Source of the DNA: JANXUC01 sp964619065
GTDB taxonomy: Bacteria > Acidobacteriota > Terriglobia > Terriglobales > Acidobacteriaceae
DNA: 64,000 bases
Reading direction: 5' to 3'
Assembly: GCA_964619065.1 (NCBI GenBank)
Contig: CAZUCC010000015.1
Span: 1 to 64,000, forward strand
Made by a program: the position numbers and the translations under genes. Below, one piece after another: positions 52,724 to 62,650 of the stretch. The notes under the pieces are model-generated. The model was not told the DNA's origin. It saw nothing but the letters and a program-made list of their open reading frames with translations, and searched no databases. How positions within the stretch are numbered: the stretch's first letter is position 1; each line of letters opens with the position of its first letter.

Positions 52724-54925
52724 TCAGGGTGCGACTTGTACCGTCTTGCTCAATTTGACGTCGGCGGAGGAACTGCCCACCAAAACCTCGATTTGGTCTT
52801 TTTCCAGCTGGAAGCTGCCGGTGTCGTCATCCCAATACATAAGCGCACTGGCCTTCAGGGGCAGGTGGATGGTTTTCTTTTCGCCGGAACGCAGGGGAAC
52901 GCGCTGGAATCCTTTCAATTCGAGGAGAGGACGCGCGACTTTGGATCCTACATGCTTTACGTAGAGCTGCACGACTTCGTCGCCGGCGCGGGAACCGGAA
53001 TTGCGGACGTCGAAGCTTATGCTGACATCTCCATCTTTGCCAATTTGGTCTGCGGTTATTTTGAGGTTGGCATATTCGAACGTGGTGTAGCTCAATCCAT
53101 AGCCAAACGGGTATAGCGCCTTACCCTTGAAATACATATACGTCCGCCCGTCACGGAGGTTGTAGTTCATCATCGGAGGCAACTGATCTAAGCTCTGAGG
53201 CCAGGTGACGACCAGCCTGCCACCCGGGTTGTAGTCTCCGAAAAGCGCGTCCGCCAGCGCATTTCCCTCTTCCTGACTGTTGTGCGCCATGTGGAGAATC
53301 GCGGGAATGTGATCCTGCGTCCATTGAATAGCATACGGAAAGCTTGCGATCAGTACGACGATCGTACGGGGATTCACCGTATAGACCTGCTTCACCAACT
53401 CTTCCTGCTCCAGGGTAATGGAGCTACGGTCGATGGCTTCCTTCCCGTCGCTGGGCAAGGGACACTTCGCCCAGCCAGCGTTGCAGGTCGGATGGTTCCC
53501 CACTACCACAATGGCAACGTCCGCCAGGCGCGCGGCGTTCACGGCTGCGTCGCCGTCATTATTGGCGACGAAATCCACACGCACATTTTTTCCCAGCGCT
53601 GCTTTTATACCGGCTAACGGGCTAATTGAGTACGGAGGGGTTCCGCTGTACCAATCCAACGCCACCTGGTCCGCATAGGGCCCGATCACGGCAACGGACT
53701 TCAGAGCTCTCTTGTTCAGCGGTAAAGCATTCCCCGCATTCTTGAGCAGCACGATGGATTCTTGTGTGATACGCCGTGCGATCTGCTTGTGCTTTTCGTT
53801 ATCCCATACATCCGCAGTTCCCTTGATCGAGCTGTAGGGAACCATCGACGGCGGGTCCAGGAGGCCCAAGCGGATCATGACACGATAGATTCCCCTCAGG
53901 TTATCGTCGATCTCAGATTCGTTCACGAGCTTCTTCGCAATCGCTCCCGTCACGGGTTCATGGTACCGATCGAGAAACTGGTTGATACCCGCATGGAGTG
54001 CGCCAGCAGCGGCTTGATCCAAGTCGGGGAAGTACTTGTGCTCCGTGACCATATTGGTCAGCGCACCGGCATCGGTGCAGATAATGCCATCGAACCCCCA
54101 TTCCGCCATCGTCAGGTCTTTCAGCATGGGTTGGGCTGTCATCGGTATTCCGTTGTAGGCGTTGTAGGCGGTCATGTAAGCCCTGGCTCCGCTTTGGATG
54201 CCCATACGAAAGGGCACGGAATAGTATTCACGCAGCAGCCGATGATCAAAATCCGAAGAAGATCCTCCGCGGCCATTCTCGTTGCTGTTAGCGAGAAAAT
54301 GCTTCAGTAGTGAAGCAGTCAGCCAATATTTGGGATCATCCCCCTGCAGCCCGTGGACGAAAGCCGCCGCCATGGTTCCGGTAAGAAATGGATCCTCCCC
54401 GTAGGACTCCTCGCTTCTTCCCCAGCGCGGATCGCGGGCGAGGTCGGAATTAGGGGAGCGAATCACGATCCCGGCCCTCCGATGCTTGTGACCGTCACGG
54501 CTGACTGCGTACTTATCCTCGCTTTGAAAAATATATCGTGCCTCGTAGCCTTCCACCGCAGCCGCTTGCCTAAGCAGGTCGGGGTCCCAGGTTTCACCGA
54601 GCCCGACGGATTGCGGAAACTGAGTGGTGGGAGCCGGTTCCAGCCCTCTCCCAGCCCAGCCGCCGGGGCCTCCGAGCGCCACGCCATGGAGACCTTCAAT
54701 GTGGCCGGAACCCTGAATACCCAGTCGCGGAATGCTGGGATCTGTGCCCAAGGCAGCTATTTTTTCGTCCAGCGTCATGAGGGAGAGAATGTTGTTGACG
54801 CGAGCTTCGACGGGAATATTTGGATTTTGGAACGCATACCGGTATTCCTGTGCTCCTCCAAGGGAGCGCAGGAGCAAGAATACCGATGCGAGCAGCACAT
54901 ACCGCCGTCGACTCATAGTGGTCAT
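52724..54925 (-). CDS. GH3 glycosidase (beta-glucosidase/beta-xylosidase type)
   Basis: 733 residues. Signal peptide after MSRRRYVLL. The GH3 barrel nucleophile Asp is in GFDGIICTDAGALTNMV; the helix-sheet domain has VAVIGPYADQ and the fibronectin-III-like end has SISFDVRNSGSRAGDEVVQL. AGGAG precedes the start. Removes terminal beta-glucose or beta-xylose residues. Divergent from GH31 across a region with a candidate LacI operator. Confidence 0.92.
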   Translation of the reverse strand: MTTMSRRRYVLLASVFLLLRSLGGAQEYRYAFQNPNIPVEARVNNILSLMTLDEKIAALGTDPSIPRLGIQGSGHIEGLHGVALGGPGGWAGRGLEPAPTTQFPQSVGLGETWDPDLLRQAAAVEGYEARYIFQSEDKYAVSRDGHKHRRAGIVIRSPNSDLARDPRWGRSEESYGEDPFLTGTMAAAFVHGLQGDDPKYWLTASLLKHFLANSNENGRGGSSSDFDHRLLREYYSVPFRMGIQSGARAYMTAYNAYNGIPMTAQPMLKDLTMAEWGFDGIICTDAGALTNMVTEHKYFPDLDQAAAGALHAGINQFLDRYHEPVTGAIAKKLVNESEIDDNLRGIYRVMIRLGLLDPPSMVPYSSIKGTADVWDNEKHKQIARRITQESIVLLKNAGNALPLNKRALKSVAVIGPYADQVALDWYSGTPPYSISPLAGIKAALGKNVRVDFVANNDGDAAVNAARLADVAIVVVGNHPTCNAGWAKCPLPSDGKEAIDRSSITLEQEELVKQVYTVNPRTIVVLIASFPYAIQWTQDHIPAILHMAHNSQEEGNALADALFGDYNPGGRLVVTWPQSLDQLPPMMNYNLRDGRTYMYFKGKALYPFGYGLSYTTFEYANLKITADQIGKDGDVSISFDVRNSGSRAGDEVVQLYVKHVGSKVARPLLELKGFQRVPLRSGEKKTIHLPLKASALMYWDDDTGSFQLEKDQIEVLVGSSSADVKLSKTVQVAP

Positions 54926-54959
54926 TCGAAATCTCTCCTTTTGTCCAAGACATTTAAAT

Positions 54960-54973
54960 TGTAAACGTTTCCA
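54960..54973 (-). promoter_or_regulatory. candidate LacI-family operator between GH3 and GH31
   Basis: TGTAAACGTTTCCA resembles the CG-centred palindromes bound by LacI/CcpA-type regulators, with a perfect AAACGTTT core. It lies in the 141-bp divergent region and could control both enzyme genes. The LacI gene at 61265 is the obvious candidate. Only one clear copy was seen. Confidence 0.4.
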
Positions 54974-55066
54974 TTCGCGTGTAAGATGATCTCGCTCCGG
55001 CCATGTTTTCGATGGAATCCCGCGGCGATTACTGCGAAAATCCTAGTCTTTTGGATCTAACCAGAC

Positions 55067-57415
55067 ATGCAAAGCCTACACCACACCGTCTCCCGCATTT
55101 CCCTATCTTTGTTCATTTTCATCGCCGCTGCCGCAGCCCAGTGGACCCCAATGAATCCCGTAACCGGCGTTCAGCAGCAATCCGATGGCGTGGTTTTCAC
55201 CATGCAATCAGGAACGCTGAAGGTGCAGGTGTGCGCGGATTCCATCATTCATATCCTGTATTCGCCCACGTCTTCTTTTCCGGATCACAAAGATTACGTC
55301 ATCACCAAGACTGCCTGGGCCACCTCCCCATGGACGATGCAATCCACGGACGATGACGTCACGCTCAGCACTGCGCAACTCAAGGTGGTCGTGAGCCGCA
55401 AGGATGGCGCCATTACATACCGCGACCTCTCAGGACATCAACTGGTCCAGGAGGCCACGCGAAGACTGACGCCCGCGAGGATAAACGGGGAAGATACATA
55501 TCGCGCCGAGTCATTCATCAATGTCTATGGCTCGCACGAAGCATTCTACGGGTTGGGGCAGCATCAATCGGGCGTCTGGAATTATCGCGGCGAATCCGTG
55601 GACATCTCCCAGGACAATACCAACATTGCGGTGCCGTTTTTGGTTTCGAGCAACGGCTATGGCATCTTTTGGAATAACGACTCACGCAGCCGGTTTAACA
55701 ACCGGTTCGCCAACTATCTCTATGTCAGTTCCGAAGTGGCCGATGTCATCGATTATTACTTTTTCTACGGTCCGGAAATGGACAAGATCGTCAGCGACTA
55801 CCGCGAGCTCACCGGACAAGCCCCGATGTTCGGGAAGTGGGCCTATGGATTCTGGCAGTGCAAGAACCGTTACAAATCGCAAGCTGAAATTCTCGGAGTT
55901 GCTCATAAGTATCGCGAACTGCATATCCCCGTTGACGATATCGTGCAGGATTGGTTTTGGTGGAACCGGAAGGGCGAGTTCATATTCAACAAGAACTATC
56001 CAGATCCCAAGGGCATGGTCGACGAGCTGCACAACCAGCATTTTCACCTCATGATCTCTGTGTGGCCCTTCTTCGAGCCGGGCTCGGCGGAGTACGACGA
56101 GATGGACAAGCGCGGCTGGTTCGTCGACAAGTTCAAGTTCGCCAAACCGCCGTACCACACCAACGGAATGGCCGTGTATGACCCGACCGATCCGGAAGCT
56201 CGAAAATATTATTGGGGCTTAATCGACAAAGGGCTGTTCAAGATTGGCCTAGACGCCTGGTGGATGGATACGACCGAACCCGAGACCGAAGGTCTGGAAG
56301 AGAACATCCTGCTCCACCACAAACTGGCAGCCGGAAGCGGCGACCGCTACGTCAATATTTTTCCCTTGATGACCACGGGCGCTGTTTACGAAGGGCAGCG
56401 CAGCGCATCCGACCAGAAGCGCGTCTATATTTTGTCGCGCTCAGCGTTTGCCGGTTCGCAGAGATATGGCGTGACGGCGTGGTCTGGCGATCTCGTCTCG
56501 GATTGGGTCAGCTACCGCCGCCAGGTTCCGGCGGGCTTGAACTTCGCCCTGTCTGGCATTCCCTACTGGACTACGGATATCGGCGGATTCGTTTTTGGCA
56601 GTCCCACCGACCCGGCATTTCGGGAATTGTTTGTGCGCTGGTTTCAGTATGGCACCTTCAATCCCATCCTGCGGGTTCACGGCACCCGCAATCCCGATGA
56701 GAATGAGCTGTGGTCGTACGGACCTGAGGCGCAGAAAACTTTGGTCAATTTCGATCGCTTGCGTTACCGCTTGTTGCCATATATTTACTCGCTCGCCTGG
56801 AAGACGACCAGCCAAGGGTATACGCCCATGCGCCCGCTGGTCATGGATTTCCGTACCGACGTCCGCGCGCAAAATGTGGGCGACCAGTTCATGTTCGGCC
56901 CCGCGCTGCTGGTGAATCCGGTAACCGAACCGGCAGCCGACAGCCGTCGCGTCTATCTACCGGCCACGAAGTGGTTTGATTTTTGGAGCGGAACGGCCAC
57001 GAATGGCGGCCGGGCGATTGACGCCGCAGCGCCGATCGATCGAATTCCTCTCTATGTCCGCGCCGGCTCCATTCTGCCCCTGGGACCGGAGATGGAATGG
57101 TCGACGGAAAAACCGGAAGACCCCATCGAACTCCGCGTCTATCCGGGTGCGGATGGCGACTTCATTCTGTACGAAGACGAGAACGACGGCTACAACTACG
57201 AAAAGGGTGTGTATGCCACCATCCCGCTGCATTGGGACGATGCCAAGCGGACACTCTCAATCGGCGAGCGCAAGGGCGAATTTCCCGGCATGTTGCAAAA
57301 CCGCACCTTTCGCATTGTGCTGGTGCGGGAACATCACGGTATGGGAGTCATGCCCGAGGACAAGCCTGATCGAATTGTGCAATACGCGGGCAAACCGCTT
57401 ACCGTCACACCGTAA
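55067..57415 (+). CDS. GH31 alpha-xylosidase-like enzyme
   Basis: 782 residues with a signal peptide ending AAAAQ. The GH31 core has FYGLGQHQSGVWNYRGESVD, the nucleophile Asp in GLDAWWMDTTEPE and the acid region in AVTAWSGDLVSDW. The DAWWMDTTEP form is the one I associate with xyloglucan alpha-xylosidases rather than alpha-glucosidases. A C-terminal DUF5110-like beta domain is present. Followed 27 bases later by GH42. Confidence 0.9.
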   Translation: MQSLHHTVSRISLSLFIFIAAAAAQWTPMNPVTGVQQQSDGVVFTMQSGTLKVQVCADSIIHILYSPTSSFPDHKDYVITKTAWATSPWTMQSTDDDVTLSTAQLKVVVSRKDGAITYRDLSGHQLVQEATRRLTPARINGEDTYRAESFINVYGSHEAFYGLGQHQSGVWNYRGESVDISQDNTNIAVPFLVSSNGYGIFWNNDSRSRFNNRFANYLYVSSEVADVIDYYFFYGPEMDKIVSDYRELTGQAPMFGKWAYGFWQCKNRYKSQAEILGVAHKYRELHIPVDDIVQDWFWWNRKGEFIFNKNYPDPKGMVDELHNQHFHLMISVWPFFEPGSAEYDEMDKRGWFVDKFKFAKPPYHTNGMAVYDPTDPEARKYYWGLIDKGLFKIGLDAWWMDTTEPETEGLEENILLHHKLAAGSGDRYVNIFPLMTTGAVYEGQRSASDQKRVYILSRSAFAGSQRYGVTAWSGDLVSDWVSYRRQVPAGLNFALSGIPYWTTDIGGFVFGSPTDPAFRELFVRWFQYGTFNPILRVHGTRNPDENELWSYGPEAQKTLVNFDRLRYRLLPYIYSLAWKTTSQGYTPMRPLVMDFRTDVRAQNVGDQFMFGPALLVNPVTEPAADSRRVYLPATKWFDFWSGTATNGGRAIDAAAPIDRIPLYVRAGSILPLGPEMEWSTEKPEDPIELRVYPGADGDFILYEDENDGYNYEKGVYATIPLHWDDAKRTLSIGERKGEFPGMLQNRTFRIVLVREHHGMGVMPEDKPDRIVQYAGKPLTVTP

Positions 57416-57442
57416 ATAAAATTACTTCTACTGAGGGCGACC

Positions 57443-59530
57443 ATGCGTTTCCTACGGCTATATCTCTGCCTAGCAGTTTTGTTTCTCTCCCAACTTGTGT
57501 TTGGGCAAGCAACTCCACCGAACTCGAATACCCCTCCCACGCAAATTCCCGGACACGATGCCGTGCTGCTCGGGACCGCCTGGTATCCGGAGCAGTGGCC
57601 CGAGTCGCGCTGGGAAGAAGATCTGCGCATGATGGAAACCGCGAACATCAAGGTCGTGCGCATCGCGGAGTTCGCCTGGAGCCGAATGGAACCTGCGGAA
57701 GGACATTACGATTTTGACTGGTTGGATCGTGCGATTACTGCTGCCGCTAAACATCACATCGTCAGCGTGCTCGGTACACCGACTGCAACTCCACCGGCAT
57801 GGCTCACAAAGAAACATCCGGAGATTCTTCGTGTGGAGCCGGACGGCCAGCGCGTGACTCACGGAAATCGAGCCCACGGGTCGGCTGCCTCCGCCATTTA
57901 CCGCGACTACTGCCGCAAGATCGCGGCGCAAATGGCGATCCGCTATGGCCACAATCCGAATGTCGTTGGCTGGCAGATTGATAACGAATATGGCTATGCT
58001 TTGATGTCGTACGACGATGAAACCCGCAATCAGTTCCGCAACTGGCTCAAAGAAAAGTACGTCACTCTCAACAACCTAAATGCTCGCTGGACCACGGCTT
58101 ATTGGAGCCAAACGTACGACGATTGGAGCGAGATCCCGATCCCCGTGGGCGGCCACAACCCTGGCCTCATCCTGGAATGGAAGCGTTTCGTAACCACTAC
58201 CTGGAACGACTACCAGAAGAATCAGATTGCCGTGATCCGGAAAAATGCGGATTCGGGCCAATTCATTACCGGTAACCTCATGGGATTTTTCGACGGATTC
58301 GATCACTATCCCATCACGGAACCTCTAACTTTTGCTGCTTGGGACGACTATGTGGGCAGCGGGCATCTCGATCCCGATTACAACGGTCTGGCCCATGACC
58401 TTACTCGCGGATTCAAGCGCCAGAATTTTTGGGTGATGGAAACCCAGCCGGGCGCGGTGAACTGGGCGGGAATAAATAACTTCCTGAATAAAGGCGAAGT
58501 CCGGGCCATGGCGTGGCAGGCAATTGCCCACGGCGCGGATGAGGTGGGCTACTGGCAGTGGCGGAGTGCGCTGAACGGACAAGAGGAGTATCACGGGTCG
58601 CTCCTGGGAGCGGATGGCACACCGCTTCCCATCTACGAGGAGATCGGCCAGATTGGCCGCGACTTTGCCGCTACCCAGGAAGCTCTTCGCGGCACGTCCC
58701 CCGTTTCGGAGGTCGCGCTGCTCTATTCCTACGACAGCCATTGGGCGATTCAGCATCAAAAGCACACGGAAAAGTATGACGACATTGGACTACTGAAAAG
58801 CTACTACCGTCCGTTGCGCAAGCTATCGCAATCGGTTGATGTGGTCAGCGCCAATGCTCCGCTCGACAGCTACAAACTGGTTGTGGCTCCCAGCCTGAAC
58901 GTACTCCCCAAGGATTGTGCCAACCACCTTCTCGAATATGTTCATAACGGCGGGCATCTGGTGCTGGGCCCGCGTTCGGGGATGAAGGATGAGTTCAACG
59001 CGCTACTCACCCAACGCCAGCCTGGGTATTTGGCGGATGCGCTCGGGGGTCGCGTAGAGCAGTATTACGCGCTGGAGAAGGATGTCCCCCTTGCGGGAAC
59101 GTGGGGCGCGGGTCAGGGTAGCGTCTGGGCGGAACAAATGAAAACGCTGTCCCCAGAAACTCAAGTCCTGCTGCGCTACGGCAGGAGCAACGGCTGGCTG
59201 GACGATCAACCGGCTGTGGTTACCCGAGCCTATGGGAAAGGTCACATCACCTACATCGGCGCGGTCCTCGACGACAAGCTCATGGCAACAGCGGCAGAGT
59301 GGATGGCACAGGATAGCGGCGTCACGCCCGTCTTCGGTCCCGTTCCGGACGGAGTCGAGGTCAGCCGCCGTAGAGGCGCGGGCAAGGACGTGATGATCCT
59401 GATCAACACCTCGCAAGAGAACCGGAGCGTTACTCTACCGCGCCGCATGAAACTCCTGCTTGCGGGTAAGGAAGGAAGCGCAGTGGAATTGGCGCCGTAC
59501 GGTGTGGAAGTGCTCGTGGAAGCAAAATAA
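57443..59530 (+). CDS. GH42 beta-galactosidase
   Basis: 695 residues; signal peptide (residues 1-24). The family start is LLGTAWYPEQWPESRWEEDL. The acid/base Glu is in GWQIDNEYGYAL and the nucleophile Glu in FWVMETQPGAVNWA, with a C-terminal trimerisation domain and a small beta domain. Removes terminal beta-galactose, for instance from galacto-xyloglucan side chains. Co-transcribed with GH31. Confidence 0.93.
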   Translation: MRFLRLYLCLAVLFLSQLVFGQATPPNSNTPPTQIPGHDAVLLGTAWYPEQWPESRWEEDLRMMETANIKVVRIAEFAWSRMEPAEGHYDFDWLDRAITAAAKHHIVSVLGTPTATPPAWLTKKHPEILRVEPDGQRVTHGNRAHGSAASAIYRDYCRKIAAQMAIRYGHNPNVVGWQIDNEYGYALMSYDDETRNQFRNWLKEKYVTLNNLNARWTTAYWSQTYDDWSEIPIPVGGHNPGLILEWKRFVTTTWNDYQKNQIAVIRKNADSGQFITGNLMGFFDGFDHYPITEPLTFAAWDDYVGSGHLDPDYNGLAHDLTRGFKRQNFWVMETQPGAVNWAGINNFLNKGEVRAMAWQAIAHGADEVGYWQWRSALNGQEEYHGSLLGADGTPLPIYEEIGQIGRDFAATQEALRGTSPVSEVALLYSYDSHWAIQHQKHTEKYDDIGLLKSYYRPLRKLSQSVDVVSANAPLDSYKLVVAPSLNVLPKDCANHLLEYVHNGGHLVLGPRSGMKDEFNALLTQRQPGYLADALGGRVEQYYALEKDVPLAGTWGAGQGSVWAEQMKTLSPETQVLLRYGRSNGWLDDQPAVVTRAYGKGHITYIGAVLDDKLMATAAEWMAQDSGVTPVFGPVPDGVEVSRRRGAGKDVMILINTSQENRSVTLPRRMKLLLAGKEGSAVELAPYGVEVLVEAK

Positions 59531-59607
59531 GAAGCACGTTATCCTGCAGAGGGGAGCGCACGAGAAGCTGGCAGTGAGAAACCTGCATTCCTGAGGCGAG
59601 CGGTGCA

Positions 59608-59661
59608 GGGGTCCTTCGACTTCGCCGGGCAAGCCCTTTGCTCCGCTCAGGATGACAGTGC
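59608..59661. repeat. dispersed CCTTCGACT...CAGGATGACAG repeat arm
   Basis: AGGGGTCCTTCGACTTCGCC (59608) through CCGCTCAGGATGACAGTG matches the right arm of the repeat at 10495-10560, including the shared CGGG/AAGC interior. It lies in the 144-bp convergent gap between GH42 and GH29, which holds no gene. Confidence 0.55.
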
Positions 59662-59674
59662 TACTTATGCAGGG

Positions 59675-61264
59675 TTAGGGAACTACCGGTGTAATCCGAA
59701 AGCTATAAGCAAACTTGCCAGGTGCCGGCTCGGGCAGTTCCAGCTTCAGGCCATCACTATCCTGCGACCATTTGATCTTCTGATCGGATCCAAGTAACGC
59801 TATATCCGCCACCTTGAAGCCGCCTTCCGCGCCTAACGAGTGAATCGTAACTCGACCACCAGCCGGCCAACCCAACTCGATAGCGTACAAAGTCGATCCC
59901 TTCGTGGTAAAACGGAAGTCCTCAGAGGTGTAAGGTTTGGTATCTGCGTCGTGGAAGGCTCCCCCCACGACCTGGGTCGGCCCTTCTCCGAACTGCTTCC
60001 ACGGCCGTGTTCCGTAGATCGCTTCGCCGTTGACTTTGAGCCAGGCACCGACTTCCCGCAGGACTTGTTGCGCCTGCTCTGGAATCACACCGTCGGGACG
60101 CGGCCCTACATTCAAGAGCAAGTTGCCGTTCTTGCTCACGACATCTGCGAGCTGGTGAACGATGGCCAGGGGAGTTTTGTAGGTGTCATTTTCAATGAAC
60201 CCCCAGGATCCATTGCTCAGAGAAGTGTCCGTTTGCCAGTGCATGGGACGAATGTCGGTCAGCTGGCCTCGTTCGACATCGAGTGTGCCGGAGTTTTCCT
60301 GAAAGGCATGGTTCTTGTAGTTGATGACCGCGCCCGTTCCGCGTTTTTCGCCCTCGTTGTAGTAAAACGCGGCAAACCGTGTGAGGTGGTCCCGCATGGC
60401 AGGCTGGCCAATCCACCAATCGAAATAAACGACATCCGGATGGTATTTCTCCACGATCTCCGCCGTGCGCGCCATCCAGTCGTCCATAAATTCCGGCGGG
60501 ACATAGGTCCAGTCTTCGATGAGGTCGTCATCAAACCCCTTCTTGACCAGGCGCGGATGAGCCGGCCCGTAAAAAGCAGCATACTTGGGGTCGTTGACGT
60601 CGGAATCGAATGCCCTGCCACCATCGAAAAACCAATCGTGCTCAATACGGTGTGACGAAGCTCCGAAGTGAAGGCCTTCTGCGCGGATAGCATTGGCAAG
60701 TTCGCCGAGAAGGTCCCGTTTAGGACCCATCTTGCCCGCGCACCAGTCCGTTAAGTTCGATTCATACATGGCAAAGCCGTCATGGTGCTCCGCCACGGGA
60801 ATTACGTATTTCGCCCCCGCGTCACGAAACAGCCGCGCCCATGTCTGAGGATCGAAGTGTTCCGCCTTGAACATGGGGATAAAGTCCTTGTAGCCGAATT
60901 TGCTCTGTGGGCCGTAGGTCGCGACATGGTGCTTAAATTCGTTGGATCCCTGCTGATACATGTTGCGGGAATACCATTCATTGGCGAAGGCAGGAACGGA
61001 ATAGAGTCCCCAATGAATGAAGATGCCGAACTTGGCATCCTGATACCACTGCGGTTCCTGGTATTTCCGCAGAGACTCCCAATCCGGCCGAAAGGGGCCT
61101 TGGTTGCCTTTTTTGTCTACTTGCTGCAAGAGCTCCTGCCGCTGTGGATCATATTTCCGGATGGATTCTCGCCAGATTTTGTCATCCGTGTTTGGCACTT
61201 GCGGCCAAATAAGCTGCGGGCAGAGAATCCACACCATCAAGATCAGCACAACGTGTCGAATCAT
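59675..61264 (-). CDS. GH29 alpha-L-fucosidase
   Basis: 529 residues, signal peptide (residues 1-21). GH29 motifs are WYQDAKFGIFIHWGLYSVPA, AKYVIPVAEHHDGFAMY and the nucleophile Asp in DVVYFDWWIGQPAM, with a C-terminal beta domain. Removes terminal alpha-fucose. The ATG is the base after the LacI stop, so the two are an operon. Confidence 0.92.
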   Translation of the reverse strand: MIRHVVLILMVWILCPQLIWPQVPNTDDKIWRESIRKYDPQRQELLQQVDKKGNQGPFRPDWESLRKYQEPQWYQDAKFGIFIHWGLYSVPAFANEWYSRNMYQQGSNEFKHHVATYGPQSKFGYKDFIPMFKAEHFDPQTWARLFRDAGAKYVIPVAEHHDGFAMYESNLTDWCAGKMGPKRDLLGELANAIRAEGLHFGASSHRIEHDWFFDGGRAFDSDVNDPKYAAFYGPAHPRLVKKGFDDDLIEDWTYVPPEFMDDWMARTAEIVEKYHPDVVYFDWWIGQPAMRDHLTRFAAFYYNEGEKRGTGAVINYKNHAFQENSGTLDVERGQLTDIRPMHWQTDTSLSNGSWGFIENDTYKTPLAIVHQLADVVSKNGNLLLNVGPRPDGVIPEQAQQVLREVGAWLKVNGEAIYGTRPWKQFGEGPTQVVGGAFHDADTKPYTSEDFRFTTKGSTLYAIELGWPAGGRVTIHSLGAEGGFKVADIALLGSDQKIKWSQDSDGLKLELPEPAPGKFAYSFRITPVVP

Positions 61265-62368
61265 CTAAATCATTCCCCCGACAGCTTTTTCGGTCACGCT
61301 GTTGTCGCTCGTGTCCACATCCGAGGAGCGGCGCTGCAGGAAGAAATCAAGATTGCCGCGCATGACCAGATGCGGCGAAAGGGTGAGTTGGCGTGTCGAG
61401 CACTCGCCTTCCACAAGAAACTCCTGCAACAACCGGAATGCCATCCGGCCCTGCGTTCGCGGACGCTGGTAAATTGTTGCTTCGACCGTTCCCGCCCGGA
61501 TTTCCTGCACTAACGCGGGAAACAGGTCGGTGGTGATCACGGTTAACCGCTCCAGCATGCCTGCGTCGCGAGCGGCCTCGAGAACGGGAATCGAAGCTTC
61601 CGTAGTAACGTACATTCCGCTCAGATCGGGGTGCATCTTGAACAGATGACGGCACTTGTCATACGCCTCCGATTCAATGTCGTGCTCCTCAATGGTTTCT
61701 TCCAGCCGCATCTGTGGATATAGCGAGCGCAGGGTGCTTTCAAAGGCCCGGCATTTCTCCGCGTGTTCGTTGATAGCCATCGCACTCAACGTAACGGCAA
61801 CCTTCCCCGAACCGCAAAGAAACTTCCCCAGCAAATCGGCAGCGAGAGATCCGCTGACCATTGTGTCGACGGAAACAACCGCCTGTCTCCCGCTCTCCGG
61901 AGCATCCGTCGCCACGCAGACGACGGGAACCTTCGGTTTCACAGCCCGGTGCATCCACCGTTCCAGAGCCTGCGGCCGAGTTGGAAATGTGATAATGCCA
62001 TCCGCCTCCGCTTCCAGGGCGGCGGCGAACGCTTCCTCTTCTCCCTCCCCCAGGCGCGGATACGTCCGAAACTCCAAATCGACATTCTGCACCGGCAAGG
62101 ATCGTGCTTCGTCGGCAATCCCCGCTCGCACTTCGTCCCAAAACGATGTAGTTCCTTGCAGTGTGTTCACTGAGATGCGGAAGCTGCGATTGGACTTCAA
62201 GTAACGAGCGGCCAGATTGGGACGATAGCCAAGATTTTCGGCCACCTGCCGGACCCGCGCCTTGGTCGCGGGACGAACTGAAGGATGATCGTAGAGCGCT
62301 CGATGCACGGTAGCCGTGGAAAGGTTGAGTGCAGCGGCGAGATCAAAGAGCGTGATTTTCTTGGTCAC
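61265..62368 (-). CDS. LacI-family transcriptional regulator
   Basis: 367 residues from a GTG. HTH: TLFDLAAALNLSTATVHRALYD followed by the hinge LGYRPNLAARYLKSN, then a periplasmic-binding-like effector domain (TFPTRPQALERWMH, ATDAPESGRQAVVSVDT, TTDLFPALV). It should sense a sugar released by the adjoining hydrolases. The start codon overlaps the stop of a small upstream ORF by four bases. Confidence 0.92.
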   Translation of the reverse strand: MTKKITLFDLAAALNLSTATVHRALYDHPSVRPATKARVRQVAENLGYRPNLAARYLKSNRSFRISVNTLQGTTSFWDEVRAGIADEARSLPVQNVDLEFRTYPRLGEGEEEAFAAALEAEADGIITFPTRPQALERWMHRAVKPKVPVVCVATDAPESGRQAVVSVDTMVSGSLAADLLGKFLCGSGKVAVTLSAMAINEHAEKCRAFESTLRSLYPQMRLEETIEEHDIESEAYDKCRHLFKMHPDLSGMYVTTEASIPVLEAARDAGMLERLTVITTDLFPALVQEIRAGTVEATIYQRPRTQGRMAFRLLQEFLVEGECSTRQLTLSPHLVMRGNLDFFLQRRSSDVDTSDNSVTEKAVGGMI

Positions 62369-62472
62369 AGCGAGCCCCGCTCGTCGTTCCGTACCATAGC
62401 ATGAAGGCTCGGGCGATAGGGAAGCAATTCATCCGGCAGGCGTAGCTTCGCGCCAACCTCGACTCGGCCCAT
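62365..62472 (-). CDS. 35-residue ORF translationally overlapping the LacI gene
   Basis: Begins at an ATG with GGAGGAG five bases before it, the best ribosome site in this region, and ends in TGA overlapping the LacI GTG (GTGA). The peptide (MGRVEVGAKLRLPDELLPYR then about 15 more residues) matches nothing I know. It may be a real micro-protein or a leader ORF that couples translation of the regulator. Confidence 0.5.
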   Translation of the reverse strand: MGRVEVGAKLRLPDELLPYRPSLHAMVRNDERGSL

Positions 62473-62650
62473 GCCATCTCCTCCCTGCACTGGCATAACC
62501 GGACAATAGTAGCACCCGCTGTCGGTCATTCGATAACACAACAAGCTTCAAAAATCAGCGGAGGCAGACCATGCTACGAAAAGAATTCCTGAATAGTTCC
62601 TCTATGTCGTTCAAGAACTATGCGGGGTTCTGTACTCTGACTGGTGGACC

